From assembly GCF_028640845.1 (NCBI RefSeq), contig NC_080548.1, positions 19,803,321 to 19,867,320 on the forward strand: 64,000 nucleotides of DNA, in the 5' to 3' direction. Each line of letters begins with the position of its first letter. The stretch's first letter is position 1. The position numbers and the translations under genes are program-made. Positions 19,925 through 30,442 of this stretch are shown here, in pieces. The notes under the pieces are model-generated. The model was not told the origin of the DNA and did no database searches. It worked only from the letters and a program-made list of their open reading frames with translations. Source of the stretch: Ahaetulla prasina. Its lineage: Eukaryota > Chordata > Lepidosauria > Squamata > Colubridae.

Positions 19925-19992
19925 TGGAAGGAAGGAAGGAAGGAAGGAAGGAAGGAAGGAAGGAAGGAAGGAAGGAAGGAAGGAAGGAAGGA
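19925..19992. repeat. (GGAA)n microsatellite
   Basis: About seventeen GGAA units directly after the SINE tail. Confidence 0.95.
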
Positions 19993-20089
19993 AAATAATC
20001 TTATCTTCCATACCAAACTGGCTCTGAGATCTTTCAAAAGCCTAACTATGCATTATTTTGCCCAATGCCCAATATGATTTGGGTTAGGT

Positions 20090-20524
20090 CAGTGGTGGTA
20101 TTCATTTTTTTTTTTACTACTGGTTCTGTAGGTGTGGCTTGGTGGGTGTGATGTGGCTTGGTGGGTGTGATGTGGCTTGGTGGGCATGGCAGGGGAAGGA
20201 TACTATAATTTCCCCCCCCCCCACTCCAGGGGAAGGATATACTGCAAAATCTCCATTTCCACCCCACTCCAGGGGAAGGATACTGTAAAATCCCCATTCC
20301 CTCCCCACCCCACTAACCTGCTTTCCAGCTCTGTTCTCCTGTGCAGGGCAACAAAAGAAGACCCAGCCAATCAGCTGGGACTCCAATCAGCTGGGACTCC
20401 AGAGGCAGCGAATATATGGGTGTGGGACCAACCAGAGGTGGTATTTTACTAGTTCTCCGAACTACTCAAAATTTCCACTACCGGTAAACCAGAACCTGTC
20501 AGAACTGGCTGAATACCACTTCTG
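20090..20524 (-). mobile_element. hAT-like MITE, family A
   Basis: CAGTGGTGGTATTCATTTTT to GCTGAATACCACTTCTG. Target duplication GGTTAGGT / GGCTAGGT (7 of 8). Inverted relative to the 3.3-kb copy. It has three minisatellite units and an extra segment (AGCCAATCAGCTGGGACTCC and a direct repeat of it). Confidence 0.85.
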
Positions 20525-20532
20525 GGCTAGGT

Positions 20533-21333
20533 GTTAAATGAGTTTTGCCATGTTTTTTATGAGCCATGTTTGGTTGTTTACGTTTACAGAGATGAGTCTC
20601 TTATGGCTTTTTTCTCAAATTCAAACTAGCGTTCAGTGTACTATATGAACCCAACACAGTTTATTGGCAGGCACATACAGATGGCTTTCAGTTCTAAGAG
20701 GGAGTGTGTGCAGAATTGAAAGCTTCAAAGAGTCTTCCTTCAGAATTGAAGCTACTGATCAGGCAGGCTTATGATTCTGCTAATGCAATCTTTGATTGGC
20801 TGCAAATATATTGTGTCTGCCCTTTATTTACCACACTCAAATGGAACTATAAATCCTATCGTATAAGCGGAGACTTCATTTACTATGCTTTAAAGGTCAA
20901 CTAATAATATGGTAACTGCTTCTTGGATGGGGTTATTAAGAATAAATTGGAAAATTAAGGAACGGTACAGAAAAACATACAGAGTTGCAGGTGTAAAAGT
21001 GGCCAATGTTTATTCCCGAAAGTATATTGTAATGAAATTTTTCATCACTGATTCTAGGATTGTGCTTAAACTTCTATCTACTAGAATCACCTGGCAGGGA
21101 CTTTCACTGAGTTTGATGGCCTGATGGATTGGCAGAATGGCATAAAGGTGGTGTGACAGTAGTTAAGATGGCAGATAGAAAGCTGGTTTTATTATGTACT
21201 TCTTAAACATTTAAAGAAAGATGCCAAACTTTGGCTGTGCCTGGCCAATTTCCTCTGGGCTAGGAAATAAAGAGGAAACAGACCTAACCTACTTGAATAA
21301 AAGATCACCAGGAAATAGCAGGATTCTAGCTGG
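20533..21333. other. No gene recognised
   Basis: No identifiable repeat or coding feature. Confidence 0.5.
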
Positions 21334-21690
21334 GACGCGGTGGCTCAGTGGCTAAAACGCTGAGCTTGTCAGTCGAAAGGTCGGTAGTTCAACGGTTCGA
21401 ATCCCTAGTGCCACGTACCGGGGTGAGCTCCTGTTACTTGTCCCAGCTTCTGCCAACCTAGCAGTTTGAAAACATGTAAAAAATGCAAGTAGAAAAATAG
21501 GGACCACCTTTGGTGGGAAGGTAACAGCGTTCTGTGCACCTTTGGCATTGAGTCATGCTGGCCACATGACCATGGAGATATCTTCGGACAGCACTGGCTC
21601 TTCAGCTTTGAAACGGAGATGAGCACCACCCCCTAGAGTCAGGAACGACTAGCACATATGTGTGAGGGAAGCCTTTACCTTTACCTTTTA
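21334..21690 (+). mobile_element. Sauria-type SINE
   Basis: GCGGTGGCTCAGTGGCTAAA head, B-box GGTTCGAATCC, full body, and terminal GCCTTTACCTTTACCTTT. One of the most complete copies here. Confidence 0.92.
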
Positions 21691-21954
21691 GCTGGAAGTT
21701 TTAAAAAAATCAGATTTGACAAAGGCAATCAGACCATGTTTATTGACCCCAAACTGCATGAACCTGCCCAGTTAGTCTCCAGAATCTACTTTGACTTTTT
21801 TAAAAAAATTATTGGACCAGTCCTTAGCTCTAAATGATCCTATTATGGATTCCTTTGCCCCCATGTTTTCTTAAATCAATATTTCTCAACTTTAGCACCT
21901 TGAAGATATGGGGACTTCAACTTCCAGAATTCCCCTGCTGGAACAGTTTCCTTG

Positions 21955-22200
21955 GGTTTCCAAGGGTTGTTTGGTGGAGTTGTTTCTTTTATAATAATGG
22001 TGAATATCTGTAGCTTGGGTGTAGGATGAGGGTGAAGTTTCATTCTCCGAGTTTGTGGATTGATTTCGGAACGTTTTGTTACCAGGCTCGGTAACATCTT
22101 CAGTGGACTTTAGGGGGTGTCAGTGCCAGTTCTTCTGTTTATAAGGGCTTGCTTGTTTTAGTCTTGTAAGCCATCCAAGGTCATTTATATGAAACATCCG
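21955..22200 (-). mobile_element. Penelope-like terminal fragment
   Basis: The minus strand reads AAGAACTGGCACTGACACCC, then CTGAAGATG, GTTACC, GGTAAC and AACGTTC. The layout matches the other fragments at 2.1, 52.3, 55.6 and 61.3 kb. No reverse transcriptase or endonuclease sequence remains. Confidence 0.55.
22069..22103 (-). ncRNA. Hammerhead-like RNA motif
   Basis: Minus strand: CTGAAGA, T, helix GTTACC / GGTAAC (6 of 6 paired) around loop GAGCCT, then AAAAC and GTTC. Compared with the hammerhead core CUGANGA...GAAA, G12 is replaced by A, so this copy is probably inactive. There is one extra base before helix II. The helix differs from the other loci yet remains fully paired. Confidence 0.45.
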
Positions 22201-22202
22201 GA

Positions 22203-22502
22203 TATGTTGTTGTTGTTAGTTGTGAAATTGTGTCCAACCCATCGCGACGCCATGGACAAGGTTTCTCCAGGACTTCCTGTCCTCTACCATCCCCCGGAGA
22301 CCATTGAAGCTCACGCCGACTGCTTCAGTGACTCCATCCAGCCACCTCGTTCTCTGTCGTCCCATTCTTCTTTTGCCCTCAATCGTTCCCAGCATTTGGC
22401 TCTTCTCCAGTGAGTCCTTCCTTCTCATTAGGTGGCCAAAGTATTTCAGTTTCATCTTCAGGATCTGGCCTTCTAAAGAGCAGTCAGGGTTGATCTCCTC
22501 TA
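22203..22502 (-). pseudogene. BovB LINE 3' fragment
   Basis: Minus-strand translation: ILKMKLKYFGHLMRRKDSLE, IEGKRRMGRQRTRWLDGVTE, AVGVSFNGLRGMVEDRKSWR and GVAMGWTQFHN. These are the last codons of the RTE-clade BovB ORF, ending at a short GTT-rich tail. It keeps the C-terminus intact over about 80 codons but is heavily 5'-truncated. A plus-strand relative lies at 35.2-35.7 kb. Confidence 0.92.
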
Positions 22503-23356
22503 GGACTGACCGGTTGGATCGCCTTGCAGCCAGCTATGTAAATTATATAAATAAATTAAATTAATAAACAAAATAGAGCAATCAAAAAAATAATTGGGCA
22601 ACATAAACCCTGTTCTGATTACACCACTCTTATAACAGTGGGTTTTGCTGTAAGTCTGATTCCATCCCATCCTGGTTTTACTCCAAGGAAAAGACACTGG
22701 AGTGGCTTTAGTGGAAGACCGTGCATTTGGGGCTGCTCCTACTACGAGCACTCCAGAAACGAAAAGTCTAAAGAGGGCAAATGATACCTAGAGAACCCAT
22801 GTTTTTGCAAGGAGATAAATATGTACATCCATCCATGGTCACGTTAATTAACTTCCCTGAGTAGCAGCTTTCTAACGAGCTCAGAAACAGAAGCGGATTG
22901 CATGCTGCTTCGTTGTCCAATCTAAATGGATATGACTGCAAGGATCAGTTGGTGATCAAATACAGTCCATCAACCATCTTATGAAATTTTAATTAAAACT
23001 CTACTGGGGCCGAATAGTTTAGCACAGGGCCATTGGAAACACGTCAGCAGACGTGTGTAGTCTCTTTAAAATATGAATAAGTAAGATGCGAGGATTTCAG
23101 CGGTCCTCCTACTTGACGAGCTGAGAAAATGAGGGGATAGACTAAAAGGTGGGGGGGGGAAGTCCTACAGTGTTCGCACCTGTTCTCACTGATGTATTTC
23201 AGAAACCGCACTTGTACAGGAGGCCCATATTCTTAGCAACCGAAAGATGAAAGAAGAATTTTAATAATGGGAAAGAAAAGGCAATTGAAGAAGCATATTC
23301 TAAAAACTCAAGAACTGATGGTTGATAAACATTGCATGTGGCAATATATTCTAGCA
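22503..23356. other. No gene recognised
   Basis: AT-rich interval without identifiable repeats. Confidence 0.5.
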
Positions 23357-23672
23357 AGTGACACGGTGGCTCAGTGGCAGTTCAGTGATTCGAATCCTGA
23401 GTGCTGCAAAATAGGGTGAGCTCCCGTTACTTGTCCCAGCTTCTGCCAACCTAGCAGTTTGAAAGCACGTAAAAAAAGCAAGTAGAAAAATAGGGACCAC
23501 CTTTGGTGGGAAGGTAACAGCGTTCCGTGCGCCTTTGACATTTAGCCATGCTGGCCACATGACCACGGAGACGTCTTTGGGCAACACTGACTCTTCAGCT
23601 TTGAAACGGAGATAAGCACCGCCCCCTAGAGTCGGGAACGACTAGCTCATATGTGCGAAGGGAACCTTTATA
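23357..23672 (+). mobile_element. Sauria-type SINE with internal head deletion
   Basis: The head GTGACACGGTGGCTCAGTGG jumps directly to CAGTTCAGTGATTCGAATCC: about 35 bases between the A- and B-box regions are missing relative to sister copies. The body is intact and it ends near GAAGGGAACCTTTATA. Confidence 0.88.
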
Positions 23673-23722
23673 TATTCTAGCATATTGTAAAGAAATTATC
23701 CAGAATTTTTCTCTAACAGAAA

Positions 23723-24064
23723 TAACAGAACTAGAATGGATCTTGGAAGTCTTCTAATCTAACCCCTTGATCAGGCAGGAAATCCTCTACCATTGCAGAC
23801 AAATGGTTCTCCAATCTTTTCTTAAAAACCTCTAGTGTTGGAGCATTCACCACCTTTGGAGGCAAGTTGTTCCACTGATTAATTGCTCTGTCTGAAACTT
23901 TCTCCTTAATTCTAGGTTGGATCTCTCCTTGATTAGTTTCCATCCAGTGTTTCTTGTCTTGCCTTCAGGTGCTTTGGAGAATAGGTTGACTCCCTCTTCA
24001 TTGTGGCAGCCTCTGAGATATTGGAACACTGCTGTCATATCACCCCTAGTCCTTCTTTTCATTA
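23723..24064 (-). pseudogene. CR1/L3-like LINE fragment
   Basis: Minus strand: [54 protein letters not shown], then APTLEVFKKRLENHLSAMVE in a second frame. Carries the final coding part and the start of the 3' UTR. At least one frameshift separates the two blocks. Confidence 0.85.
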
Positions 24065-24248
24065 AACTAGACCAGTTCCAGAAAACATTCTTTATATATT
24101 TTACCCTCCAGTCCCCAGTGTTTATTCTGTTTAAGGAAGAGATATTGGTTTGATTTCAAAGGAGAACACAATTTTGGAGCAATTCTCATAGTTTGAAATT
24201 GCAATCTGGCTCTGTGCTCTTATTTCGTGATAAGATATAAGTCTATAT

Positions 24249-24448
24249 CGGGGTGAAATTCACTTATCTTCGCTACCGGTTCATAAATGTGAGTGTGCGC
24301 ACCTCCTCCATGCATGCACAGAGCCTTCTGTGCATGCGCAGAGGGTCAAAAATGGGACGTGATGACATCGGGCGGGTGGGCGGAGCCTCCCACCACTGGC
24401 ACTACCGGTTCGCCTGAGCCAGATAGAACTGGCTGAATTTCACCACTG
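24249..24448 (+). mobile_element. hAT-like MITE, family C
   Basis: CGGGGTGAAATTCACTTATC to GCTGAATTTCACCACTG, with GCTACCGGTTCATAAATGTG, CTGTGCATGCGCAGAGGGTC and GGCGGGTGGGCGGAGCCTCC. No clear target duplication. Confidence 0.75.
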
Positions 24449-24771
24449 GTATGGAAGTTGATCTATTGGCATTTGCAACATGGTGTTATGCTGTAAGCAT
24501 CGTTCTTTTTGGACTTTCATGCATTTTTATGTTACATATTTAAAAGTGGCAAGCTTGCATCACAATGGTGTGATGCCACTTCTATCAAAAGGACCAAGTC
24601 AGCTCCCCCTACGCACACTGCTGGTCCTGTGCATCCTTGTACAGATCTCTCTCTCTCCAGCAGTCTACCATCTCCTTGGCTTGTCTGATCTAAACTGATA
24701 CAAGTGCAAGGATCAGTTGATGACTGATCTAGCTTCTTTCTCTTGACTTCTTGCTTTCCCACGCTTCCATC

Positions 24772-24943
24772 CAGTGGTGGGATTCTACTGGTTCTCCCTG
24801 GTTTGGGCAAACTGGTAGCAGCAGCAGCGGGAGGCTCCGCCCACCCATTCGGACATCATCACGGATGCTCTGCGAATGTGCAGAGGTGGCGCACACGCTC
24901 CCATTGGTGATCCAGTAGCGAATGTAAGTGAATACCACTATTG
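24772..24943 (-). mobile_element. hAT-like MITE, family C, inverted
   Basis: CAGTGGTGGGATTCTACTGG to GTGAATACCACTATTG, perfect 8-bp duplication CTTCCATC. Carries GGGAGGCTCCGCCCACCC and GCGAATGTGCAGAGG, the inverted family C core. Confidence 0.85.
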
Positions 24944-25192
24944 CTTCCATCCCAAAGGAAGAAAGCCGAGGAAGTTTGTCCCATAGAGCAATGCAAAAAC
25001 AGCACTGCTGTCTTGATCTTGAGAAATGGTTGGAGAATTTCACCTTCTTCTGGAGAAGTTGGAAGAATTGCCTACTCCATATTTCTGCCTTCAAATCAGG
25101 TGGCTGCTTGTGCCCAGCTCTTGTAGGCGCCAGTTATTTATCTATACCAGTGTTGTTCAACCTTGGCAACTTTAAGACGTGTGGACTTCAAC

Positions 25193-25756
25193 CAGGGGTG
25201 AAATGCTCCCGGTTTGGACCAGATCAGCCGATCCGGTAACGATGGCGGGTGGTGGTTTGGAGAACTGGTAGCAAAAATCCCTGCCCCCCCCCCCATGCTC
25301 ACCCAAGTCGGTTGCCCGCTTCCCACTTCCCGCTTCTTTTTTAAAAAATGCTTTTAAAAGGTAAAAAAAGAGGCTCTGACGATCACAGCTGAGCTGTGCA
25401 ATCATCAGAGCTTTTTTTTTACTTTTAAAAGCATTTTTTACAATCTATTTGGCTGAATAGGTTGTAAAAAAATGTTTTTAAAAGGTTAAAAAAAGGCTCT
25501 GAAGATCACAGCTGAGCCGCGCGCTCATCAGAGCTTTTTTTTACTTTTAAAAGCATTTTTTTACAACCAGGTTGTAAAAGAAATACTTTTAAAAGTAAAA
25601 AAAAAGATTGCGCGCCACAGCTGATCACCACACACACACACACATGCGCTGTTCTACTTACCCCATGGCTCCTTTTGGTGTGCACTGCGCGCGCACACAT
25701 CTTGCATTTGGTGCATGGTGCGCACTGCCAGAGAACCAGTTCAGATTTCACCACTG
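25193..25756 (+). mobile_element. hAT-like MITE, 564 bp, nested
   Basis: CAGGGGTGAAATGCTCCCGG to TTCAGATTTCACCACTG, with the perfect duplication ACTTCAAC made from the outer element. It carries tandem hairpins in its interior and CTGATCACC near a CA run. Related to family C by termini. Confidence 0.92.
25343..25630. repeat. Tandem hairpin units inside a hAT MITE
   Basis: Two and a half units of about 110-118 bp. Each has arms such as TGCTTTTAAAAGGTAAAAAA and TTTACTTTTAAAAGCATTTT around GGCTCTGA...TCAGAGC and an inner GATCACAGCTGAGC. Long A/T-rich stems would fold readily. Confidence 0.85.
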
Positions 25757-25854
25757 ACTTCAACTCTCAGAATTCTCCAACCAGCATACTGAATTCTGAG
25801 AGTTGAAGTCCACATGCCTTAAAGTTGCCAAGATTGAACAACACTGATTTATAC

Positions 25855-26590
25855 TGAGAGTTTGGCTATTTAATGGCAGCTGCTGGTGCAGTCCTAAGGG
25901 GCAACAAATGAAGTTTGTCAGTATGTAGCATCTGATACAGATAAGAACTTTGTAGAGCAGGAGAGAAGAACTAAAGTCCTCCATACTTGCAAAATGCTGA
26001 TTCTGATTCTGATAAGAAGGCTGCAAATCTTTTAAAAACCCTTCCTTTATTCTTAAACTGCCGCTACATGCAGAGGGAGCCTTTAAAAATGCAATTATGA
26101 AATATCCTCTATAGAGACGTCCAGCTGGTTAACATCTCTGTTAGGTTTTTGCCAAATTTAGACTTCTTTTCAGTGTTTATGGGCTTCCCTCCTCCCTTAT
26201 TTTTTAAATGGTTCCTTACTGACTCCATCTGCTGTGAACTTCTACATTACCCATTTGTGTGTTTTTTTTCTTTTCATTTTAATGAAAGAAATATTACTAG
26301 GTTATGTTAGCTGTTGTTTCTTTGATAGTTTCATTTTATTGCTTGTTTTATTTGAAGGTTTAATTGCTGGGTTTGTTTTTGTTTTGTTTTACATTTCGTT
26401 TCATTTCATTTTGGAAAGAGTGCTTGAAACTGAAAGCAAAGGATTAATCCTCAAAATCAGCAAATTACAAGTGTTCACAGTCTTGCTGCCTTGACTTTAT
26501 TTTTGATCATTCTCTTGTGTTTTATTTTCTTCTTCTCATCCTATTCCATCTATTGTGCAACCTGCTGTTTCTTTCCATTTCTTTCCTGTG
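25855..26590. other. No gene recognised
   Basis: T-rich interval. An 86-codon open frame at 26,234-26,494 is hydrophobic because of the T-richness and shows no family signature. Confidence 0.5.
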
Positions 26591-26591
26591 G

Positions 26592-26671
26592 GAAGAAAGG
26601 AAGGAAGGAAGGAAGGAAGGAAGGAAGGAAGGAAGGAAGGAAGGAAGGAAGGAAGGAAGGAAGGAAGGAAA
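26592..26671. repeat. (GGAA)n microsatellite
   Basis: About nineteen GGAA units. Confidence 0.95.
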
Positions 26672-26748
26672 GTTAGCACCCACCCCTCCTAGAAGATTGA
26701 AGTATTTTGAAAAATACTAAAAAAGGTAGAATATTATATTTCCCTAAA

Positions 26749-27297
26749 TGTTGTGGTCCGCCAGCAGCCTGCGGAGCTGGCAATGGAGTCGGACAGTGAT
26801 GAGGCTGAGGTGGGGCCAGGGCCATTGGGGAGTGAGGTATGGACTCCAGAGCCTCCGGAAACTGACAGTAGTAAGGCAGAGGAACAGGAGGAGCCTGTTC
26901 CTAGTCCATGCATGAGAAGAGCTGCCAGAAGGCAAGAGCAGCTCAAGCAAAGAGGACGACTCGGGATTAGGGCCAAGAGATGATTGGCCCCTCCCATAAG
27001 GCTTAAAAGACCAGCAACGGCGTTTGGGCTTTGCCTGAAAACAACATTGGTAACTTCATTGTCTTGCATTTATTTTTGTATTGGTGTCTTCTGAACGTTT
27101 GCCAGGAAAGGCCTTTAGCAGTTTGCCTAATTGGACCAAGGTTTGCGATAGGACTGAGGAATTTGTGTTGGGAGGAATTTGTTTTAATTTAGTTGAACTA
27201 TGCTGGGAATGAAGTAATTCTCAGCTGTTCGAATAAAGTTTGTTTGTTTTTTCACTGACTGAGTTTCCTACTACCTACTTGGGCCTGGGTCACAACA
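26749..27297 (+). mobile_element. Solo LTR (Gypsy-like), 549 bp
   Basis: TGTTGTGGTCC to GGGCCTGGGTCACAACA with the perfect 5-bp duplication CTAAA. Sister to 14.46-15.02 kb. GAATAAAGTTTGTTTG near the end supplies the polyadenylation signal and plus orientation. Confidence 0.93.
26753..26983 (+). pseudogene. U3 reading frame, acidic then Arg-rich
   Basis: Same start phase, length (76 codons) and stop as the 14.46-kb copy: MESDSDEAEVGPGPLGSE, then EEQEEPVPS, then MRRAARRQEQLKQRGRLG. The two copies differ by scattered substitutions but neither has a stop or indel. I infer a Pol C-terminal tail encoded in U3. Confidence 0.5.
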
Positions 27298-27356
27298 CTA
27301 AAAGAGAAACATGCTCTTGGAAAGCAGCCCCCACCTTTCTTAATAGCCCCTGCAGA

Positions 27357-27519
27357 ACTGTAAATAACCCCCACTCTCCACTCTATGTGATCAGCTACCC
27401 AGAATCACACATGCTTGCTGGTTCTGCTTCACCATTAAACCATCTTTCCAATCAGCCACTATGTTTCCAGTGTCTTTCTCCCCACTTGGAATTGAACCAG
27501 GCGGATATTTCTTCCAACA
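27357..27519 (+). mobile_element. LTR 3' fragment, second LTR family
   Basis: CACACATGCTTGCTGGTTCT, CTTCACCATTAAACCATCTT, CAGTGTCTTTCTCCCCACTT, ending TTCTTCCAACA. The reverse complement of the same sequence begins the LTR-like block at 48.17 kb. Confidence 0.6.
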
Positions 27520-27759
27520 GAAGGAAGGAAGGAAACATATCTTCTGCTCCAGCATCCTTTTTCGGCTAGTATTGCAATCTCTTATCTAGTTTCTCTCTAT
27601 TTATCTTCTATCAAGAATGTGCAGCTTGTAAGATCTGTCTGTGGGCTACACTAACTTTTACTCCCAACAATAAGAGGAAAAGTAAGAGTTTGAGGCTGCG
27701 ATAAAAAGTAGCCTTGATTTTTCCAAAGGTTTATGTCAATATGATTTCATAGTTTTGTC

Positions 27760-28199
27760 CAGGGGTGGGGCTGCTGGGGTTTCGCAGGGGTTCAGGAGAA
27801 CATCTAGCTAAGATTCTGTGCAATTCAGAGAACCCCCAAATTCCACTCCTGGCTGGCCCCGCCCACACTGCCCTTCCCCAGAGTCCCCATGCAACCTGTT
27901 TTGGATGCAGGTAAGTGCAGGGCACGTGTGGAGGTTCGGGGAGGGTAAAAAAAAAGCCTACCATAAGTTAAGGGAGGCTGGAAACAGGCCCATTTCCGGC
28001 CTCCAGAGGGCCTCCGGAGCCTGGGGAAGCCATTTTTGCCCTCCCAGAAGCTTGAGGAAAGCCTCCGTAGCCCAGGGAAGGCAAAAAGCCCCCCCCCCAC
28101 CGCCGTGGTGCAGGCCGACTAGGCCACGCCCACTATGGCCACGCCCACCCAGCAACCGGGCGGAGAACCCCTTGCTAAAGGTTTTGAAGCCCATCCCTG
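27760..28199 (+). mobile_element. hAT-like MITE, family D, 440 bp
   Basis: CAGGGGTGGGGCTGCTGGGG to TTGAAGCCCATCCCTG, perfect duplication GTTTTGTC. Shares GGCTGGCCCCGCCCAC, GTTTTGGATGCAGGTAAGTG, GGCCTCCAGAGGGCCTCC and CACCCAGCAACCGGGC with the 29.2-, 30.0- and 45.8-kb copies. The antisense open frames over it are GC-rich artefacts. Confidence 0.92.
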
Positions 28200-28214
28200 G
28201 TTTTGTCTATCGGT

Positions 28215-28320
28215 CAGCTTAAAGGTTTTCAAAGTTGGCAACTTTAAGAGTCCCCCAGCCAGTAGAATTCTGGGAGCTGAAGTCCACAAGACTTAAAGTT
28301 GCCAAGTTTGGAGACCCCCT
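28215..28320. mobile_element. Palindromic hAT-like MITE, decayed
   Basis: GGCAACTTTAAGAG, CCCCCAGCCAG, AATTCTGGGAGCTGAAGTCC and TAAAGTTGCCAAGTTTGGAG: both arms are recognisable, but the left arm is shortened. It lies next to the right end of the family D insertion. Confidence 0.65.
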
Positions 28321-28324
28321 ACTT

Positions 28325-28740
28325 TAAACAGTACAATTAGTACCAAATTTTGGAGCACTCTAGTATCCATGTGCAAGAATTTGAGAGAAGGGGAGAGAAG
28401 GGGATTCATGCAGTCCTATTCTCGTGGGTAGGTCAGCCTGGCTTACTTCATGTCATGGTCTGACTCCACTCATTTTCCAGCTTTTGCCCTCTTTCTTATT
28501 TTGTAGATATATTTTTTTCAACCTTATTTTTTCCAGACTCTCAATTTCTGCTTCATGAAACCTCTAACTTCACTATTTCTAGCTACCTGAAGGTCTCCTT
28601 CCTCCCCCTCTGCAAATGTCAGCAAAGCCATCTAATTTCACTCTTCAAGCACGGCTGATGGGCTTGTTTCCCAATCTTGACCAGGAATCAAAAACTGCCT
28701 GAAAAATTGAAGCTAGATCCTTCCTAGAGAGTTGTATTGC
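28325..28740. other. No gene recognised
   Basis: No supported feature. Confidence 0.5.
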
Positions 28741-28850
28741 TTGATTGCATTTTTTTTTTCAGGTCAGTGTTGACTCTTAGCAACTGCCTGGACAACTCCC
28801 TCCAGATTTTTTTTTTTAGCAATATTTTCAGAAGTTCATTACTGCATCCT
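28741..28850 (-). mobile_element. Old SINE fragment
   Basis: GTCAGTGTTGACTCTTAGCA, ACTGCCTGGACAACTCCCTC and ATTTTCAGAAGTTCATTACT resemble the fragment at 3.0 kb. Confidence 0.45.
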
Positions 28851-28999
28851 TTCAATGCATGCAAAGATGTTTAGATATTTATTTATTTGCATTTGCCTTA
28901 ATAAGCCCTAATTGTCTGCCTGGTATTTCTAAACCTTCCATTTTATTAGGATGCCTTAGGCTGGATAGAAGCTTGATCTGTCCATTGCTAACAAGAAAC

Positions 29000-29645
29000 A
29001 GCAATGGCACTTAGACTTGTATACCACTTCATAGTGCTTTTACAACCCGGTCTAAGCAGTTTTCAAAGTCAGCATATTGCCGCCAACAATCTGGGTCCTC
29101 ATTTTACTGACCTCAGAAAGATGGAAGGCCGAGTCAACCTTGAGCCGGTCAGGATCGAACTGCTGGCAGTTTGCAGAATTAGCCTGCAACACTGCAATCT
29201 AACCAGGGGTGGGCTGCTGGAGATTCGCAGGGGTTCGGGAGAACCTCTAGCTAAGATTGTGTGAAGTTCAGAGAATCCCCAAATCCTTCTCCTGGCTGGC
29301 CCTGCTCACCCTGCCCCTCCCAGGACTCCCCACGCAGCCCATATTGGATGCAGGGTGTGCACAGAGGCTCAGGGAGGGCAAAAAACAGGCTACCAAAAGT
29401 TTAGGAAGTCCAGAAATGGGCCCATTTCCAGTCTCCAGAGGGCCTCCAGAGCCTGGGAGGCCCTTTTCGCCCTCCTGGAGGCTCAAGGAAAGCCTCTGGA
29501 GCCCGGGGAGGGCAAAAACGCCCCCCCCCATGGTGCAGAAGGCTAACAAACCACACCCATCATGGCCACACCCACACAGCAACTGGACAGAGAACCCCTT
29601 GCTAAAATTTTTGAAGGCCACCCCTGATCTAACCACTGTGCCACC
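29000..29645 (-). mobile_element. tRNA-derived SINE split by a MITE
   Basis: Inverted SINE: AGCAATGGCACTTAGACTTG, CATAGTGCTTTTACAACC, CAACAATCTGGGTCCTCATT and GGTCAGGATCGAACTGCTGG, then CAATCTAACCA. After the insert, CTGTGCCACCACAG completes the head. The split lies inside the A-box region. Confidence 0.88.
29205..29626 (+). mobile_element. hAT-like MITE, family D, nested in a SINE
   Basis: AGGGGTGGGCTGCTGGAGAT to GAAGGCCACCCCTG. ATCTAACC(A) occurs on both sides; one terminal C appears shared or lost. The family D core is intact. Confidence 0.88.
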
Positions 29646-29649
29646 ACAG

Positions 29650-30040
29650 AAATGCAGGTAATTCTTACTTAATGAATACTCAAAGTTATGGTGGTATTGC
29701 ACTAATGGTAGTTACTAATGGTAGCCCTTGATATCATGGCTGTGGCAATACCCCTGCAGTTCTGTGATCTGCACACAGCCCTCATTGATGACTGCAGCAT
29801 GACCTTCAGTTCCTCCTTCCTGCCTATCTATCCCCTCCCATCTCTTCCCTTTTGGCTGCCTTGCACTCTACTGCCCCTTAACCCTGAAACCCCCTGCCAT
29901 TCCCAGCTGACCCTCCCCATCTGGGGTCCAGCCATTGGGTGAGAGCATTGGCCCTGGGACATGCGCAGTGAGTGCAGCAAGGCAGCAGAGCCTCATTTAC
30001 CAAGGGGAACTCATCAGTAATGGCCAGGAAAGAGGCAGCA
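29650..30040. other. No gene recognised
   Basis: No supported feature. CT-rich segment near 29.82 kb. Confidence 0.45.
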
Positions 30041-30048
30041 GGATGGAG

Positions 30049-30434
30049 CAGGGGTGGGATTCAGGCGGTTTAGACCGGTTCGGGCAATCCGGATGTTAAT
30101 TTTAATCTGATTCGCCGAACCGGTTGTTCCAAAGACTGGCTGACCCCACCCACCCTATGCCACCCCTCCCTGCAGTCTCCATGAAGCCCATTTTGGATGC
30201 CAGGTAAGTGCAGGGGCTGCGCGGAAGCTCTGGGAGGGAAAAAAATGGGCCTACCGGAAGTCTAGAAATGGGTCTGTTTCCAGCCTCCGGAGGGCCTCCA
30301 GTGCCCAGAGGAGGCCATTTGGTGGGGGAGGGCAGCCATGGTGCAGGAGACTGAGTAGGCCATGCACCCATGGCCATGCTCACCCAGCAACCGGGCAGCG
30401 AACCAGTTGCTGAAATTTTTGAATCCCACCCCTG
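30049..30434 (+). mobile_element. hAT-like MITE, family D
   Basis: CAGGGGTGGGATTCAGGCGG to GAATCCCACCCCTG, duplication GGATGGAG / GGATGGTA (6 of 8). Starts with CCGGTTCGGGCAATCCGGAT as does the 45.8-kb copy. Confidence 0.85.
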
Positions 30435-30442
30435 GGATGGTA

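Larger units (their letters stand above)
25148..25846. mobile_element. Palindromic hAT-like MITE, split by a second hAT
   Basis: Arms CAGTGTTGTTCAACCTTGGC and AAGATTGAACAACACTG, duplication ATCTATAC / ATTTATAC (7 of 8). Without the insert it is about 127 bp, close to the 135 bp of intact relatives. Confidence 0.85.

Noticed and set aside
26234..26494. 86-codon hydrophobic open frame
   Set aside because: T-rich DNA gives Phe/Leu/Val-rich frames by chance; no signal-peptide logic, domain or context.
27825..28222. GC-rich open frames of 78-134 codons near 28.0 kb
   Set aside because: They lie wholly inside MITE family D; comparable chance frames recur in the sister copies at 29.3, 30.2 and 46.0 kb.
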